Origin: Terriglobales bacterium
Lineage (GTDB): Bacteria; Acidobacteriota; Terriglobia; Terriglobales; Acidobacteriaceae
Direction of reading: 5' to 3'
Assembly: GCA_035567895.1 (NCBI GenBank)
Contig: DATMPC010000042.1
Span: 1-64,000 of the forward strand
Length of the DNA stretch: 64,000 nucleotides
Below, piece after piece: positions 62,897 to 64,000 of this stretch. The notes beneath the pieces were generated by a model. It was given only the letters and a program-made list of their open reading frames with translations, was not told the DNA's origin and ran no database searches. Position 1 is the stretch's first letter, and each line of letters opens with the position of its first letter. A program made the position numbers and the translations under genes.

Positions 62897-63520
62897 CTAT
62901 AAATGAATCAGCCCACGACGCAACGCGATAGCGAGAGCCTGCGTACGATCATTGGCGCCGAGCTTTTCCATAATGTGTTTCATGTGAGCCTTTACGGTTT
63001 CCTCGCCGATATAGAGCTTCTCAGCGATGTCACGGTTGCGATTTCCGTCCACTAAGTAACGAAGAACCTCCACTTCGCGATCAGAGAGCGGTTCGTCGCT
63101 GTAGTGTTCCGCTAACGTGGTTGCGATCTGGATCGGAACTTTTCTTTTTCCCGCGTGAACCTCGCGAATCGCATCGAGCAACTCGCGAGGAGGCATGCTC
63201 TTGAGCATGTAAGCTTGCGCCCCTTCCGCGAGGGCTCGGCGAATCTCGTTTTCCAACTCGAAAGTAGTCAGGATGATGCAACGTGCGTCAGGAAACTCGG
63301 CGCGGATGGCCATCATTGCGTCTATGCCGCTCATGTCCGGAAGCCTGAGATCCATGAGAATGATGTCAGCCTTTTGCCACCGAAAATAGTCAATACCCTG
63401 CTGTCCTGTGGAAGCTTGTGCCACCAATACCATGTCCGGTTGTTCTTTGATGACGGTCTCAATTCCGTAGCGGAACACGGGATGGTCATCAATGTGCAAA
63501 ATCGTAATTTTCTCACTCAT
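62897..63520 (-). CDS. NarL-type response regulator
   Basis: A 207-residue regulator of the NarL family. The receiver has DD at 11-12, the phosphoacceptor D57 (ILMDLRLPDMSG), T in ILTTFE and K in MLKSMPPREL. The C-terminal LuxR helix-turn-helix has LSDREVEVLRYLVDGNRNRD and EETVKAHMKHIMEKLGANDR. ATG 63520 (MSEKITILHIDD) is preferred to an in-frame ATG at 63568, which adds an unrelated tail. No kinase gene is adjacent in the window. The downstream side carries a palindromic element. Confidence 0.93.
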   Translation of the reverse strand: MSEKITILHIDDHPVFRYGIETVIKEQPDMVLVAQASTGQQGIDYFRWQKADIILMDLRLPDMSGIDAMMAIRAEFPDARCIILTTFELENEIRRALAEGAQAYMLKSMPPRELLDAIREVHAGKRKVPIQIATTLAEHYSDEPLSDREVEVLRYLVDGNRNRDIAEKLYIGEETVKAHMKHIMEKLGANDRTQALAIALRRGLIHL

Positions 63521-63628
63521 ACTTATCTGCCGATTGTTGCTTTTTTGCTGGGCCAGAGGCGGCGTCAATCATTGCTGTAAACAATTATTTGGTCGTCGTT
63601 CCTCAAAACTCTTCATGGTTGTTCGCTC

Positions 63629-64000
63629 CTAAAACTTGTATCCGGTCCATAGAGCCCAGTAATTCAGGTTGCGGCCTGGCTGACTTTCTTTCACAAACTT
63701 GCCGGCATAAAAAATTCCATAGTCGGCTTGAAACCACAGGTGACGATTCACCTGCCACCGCACTTCCGAACCCGGACGGTGCCCGACGAAACGCGCGCTG
63801 CTCTTTCCCGCGGGAATGAGCAGAAATCCCGGGACGGAATACACTCCGTCTCGCAAGCTCTCCCGCCACTGAAAGATCCAATCGGCGGAGATAGTCACAC
63901 CATGCGGCAACGCGGTTTCAACGTGAGGGTGTAAATCGATAAAGTTGATGGGGCCGGGCCCGGCGGTGGCGAGGACGCCAAAATAATTGCCCTTCGGGAA
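63629..64000 (-). CDS. Alginate-export-family porin (5' end outside window)
   Basis: The frame is open to the right edge and gives the C-terminal 123 residues of an outer-membrane barrel. It starts FPKGNYFGVLATAGPGPINF, continues with SADWIFQWRESLRDGVYSVP, and ends NLNYWALWTGYKF. The closing strand and the GRNLNYW motif match the end of the porin at 29196 (GRNVNYW). The start and signal peptide lie beyond base 64000. Confidence 0.85.
   Translation of the reverse strand, partial: FPKGNYFGVLATAGPGPINFIDLHPHVETALPHGVTISADWIFQWRESLRDGVYSVPGFLLIPAGKSSARFVGHRPGSEVRWQVNRHLWFQADYGIFYAGKFVKESQPGRNLNYWALWTGYKF

Overview
The window looks like chromosome from an Acidobacteriota (Terriglobia-type) bacterium. 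I infer this from two Oar-like TonB-dependent receptors with an N-terminal carboxypeptidase-regulatory domain, an ADOP-type duplicated permease, a DUF2934 protein, alginate-export-type porins and moderate GC content. No rRNA gene or CRISPR array was seen.

Layout. (1) 1-1929: the end of an IS21-family element whose IstA has lost its catalytic core and whose istA-istB gap holds a 129-bp palindrome. (2) 2256-18769, plus strand: a large signalling region made of two paralogous modules. Each has a sensor kinase, a translationally coupled FixJ-type regulator, a receiver-only protein, and a sigma-54 activator with no receiver domain. The modules flank one TonB-dependent receptor. The second kinase is a 2077-residue pseudokinase/ATPase/GAF/PAS/histidine kinase hybrid. 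(3) 18896-23972, minus: an efflux operon resembling ytcA-mdtNOP (TolC-type channel, YtcA-like lipoprotein, HlyD-type adaptor, FUSC pump). (4) 24083-32925, minus: a C4-dicarboxylate operon (DM13 protein, malic enzyme, porin, DASS transporter, fumarase, and an NDH-2 fused to a FUSC-like membrane domain). (5) 33411-43063: a CopB-like ATPase, PoxB, a DUF417 protein, an ECF sigma factor with a hairpin just before its ribosome site, a glycine-zipper protein, a lone ClpB-D2-like ATPase and a signal-peptide protein. (6) 43121-50180: decayed genes (PIG-L, MerR) around a ROK regulator / TonB receptor / ArgH-like lyase set. (7) 50254-56523: ADOP permease, DUF2934 protein, a TPM / nucleotidyltransferase / LemA operon, and ketopantoate reductase. 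(8) About 57.4-61.97 kb: a small integrated element with tyrosine integrase, zinc-finger protein, Xis-like and Rep-like genes, abutting the 3' end of a tRNA-Ala(GGC). (9) To the right edge: an RHS remnant, short repeats, a long palindromic repeat, a NarL-type regulator and the end of a second porin.

How the parts may work together. The duplicated kinase/FixJ/receiver/sigma-54 modules look like a branched phosphorelay, possibly controlling the receptor between them. The C4 operon gives a complete route: outer-membrane entry, inner-membrane transport, fumarate to malate to pyruvate, and NADH reoxidation. The efflux operon directly downstream may be co-transcribed with it. Functions come from motif recognition in the translated sequence; no database search was run.
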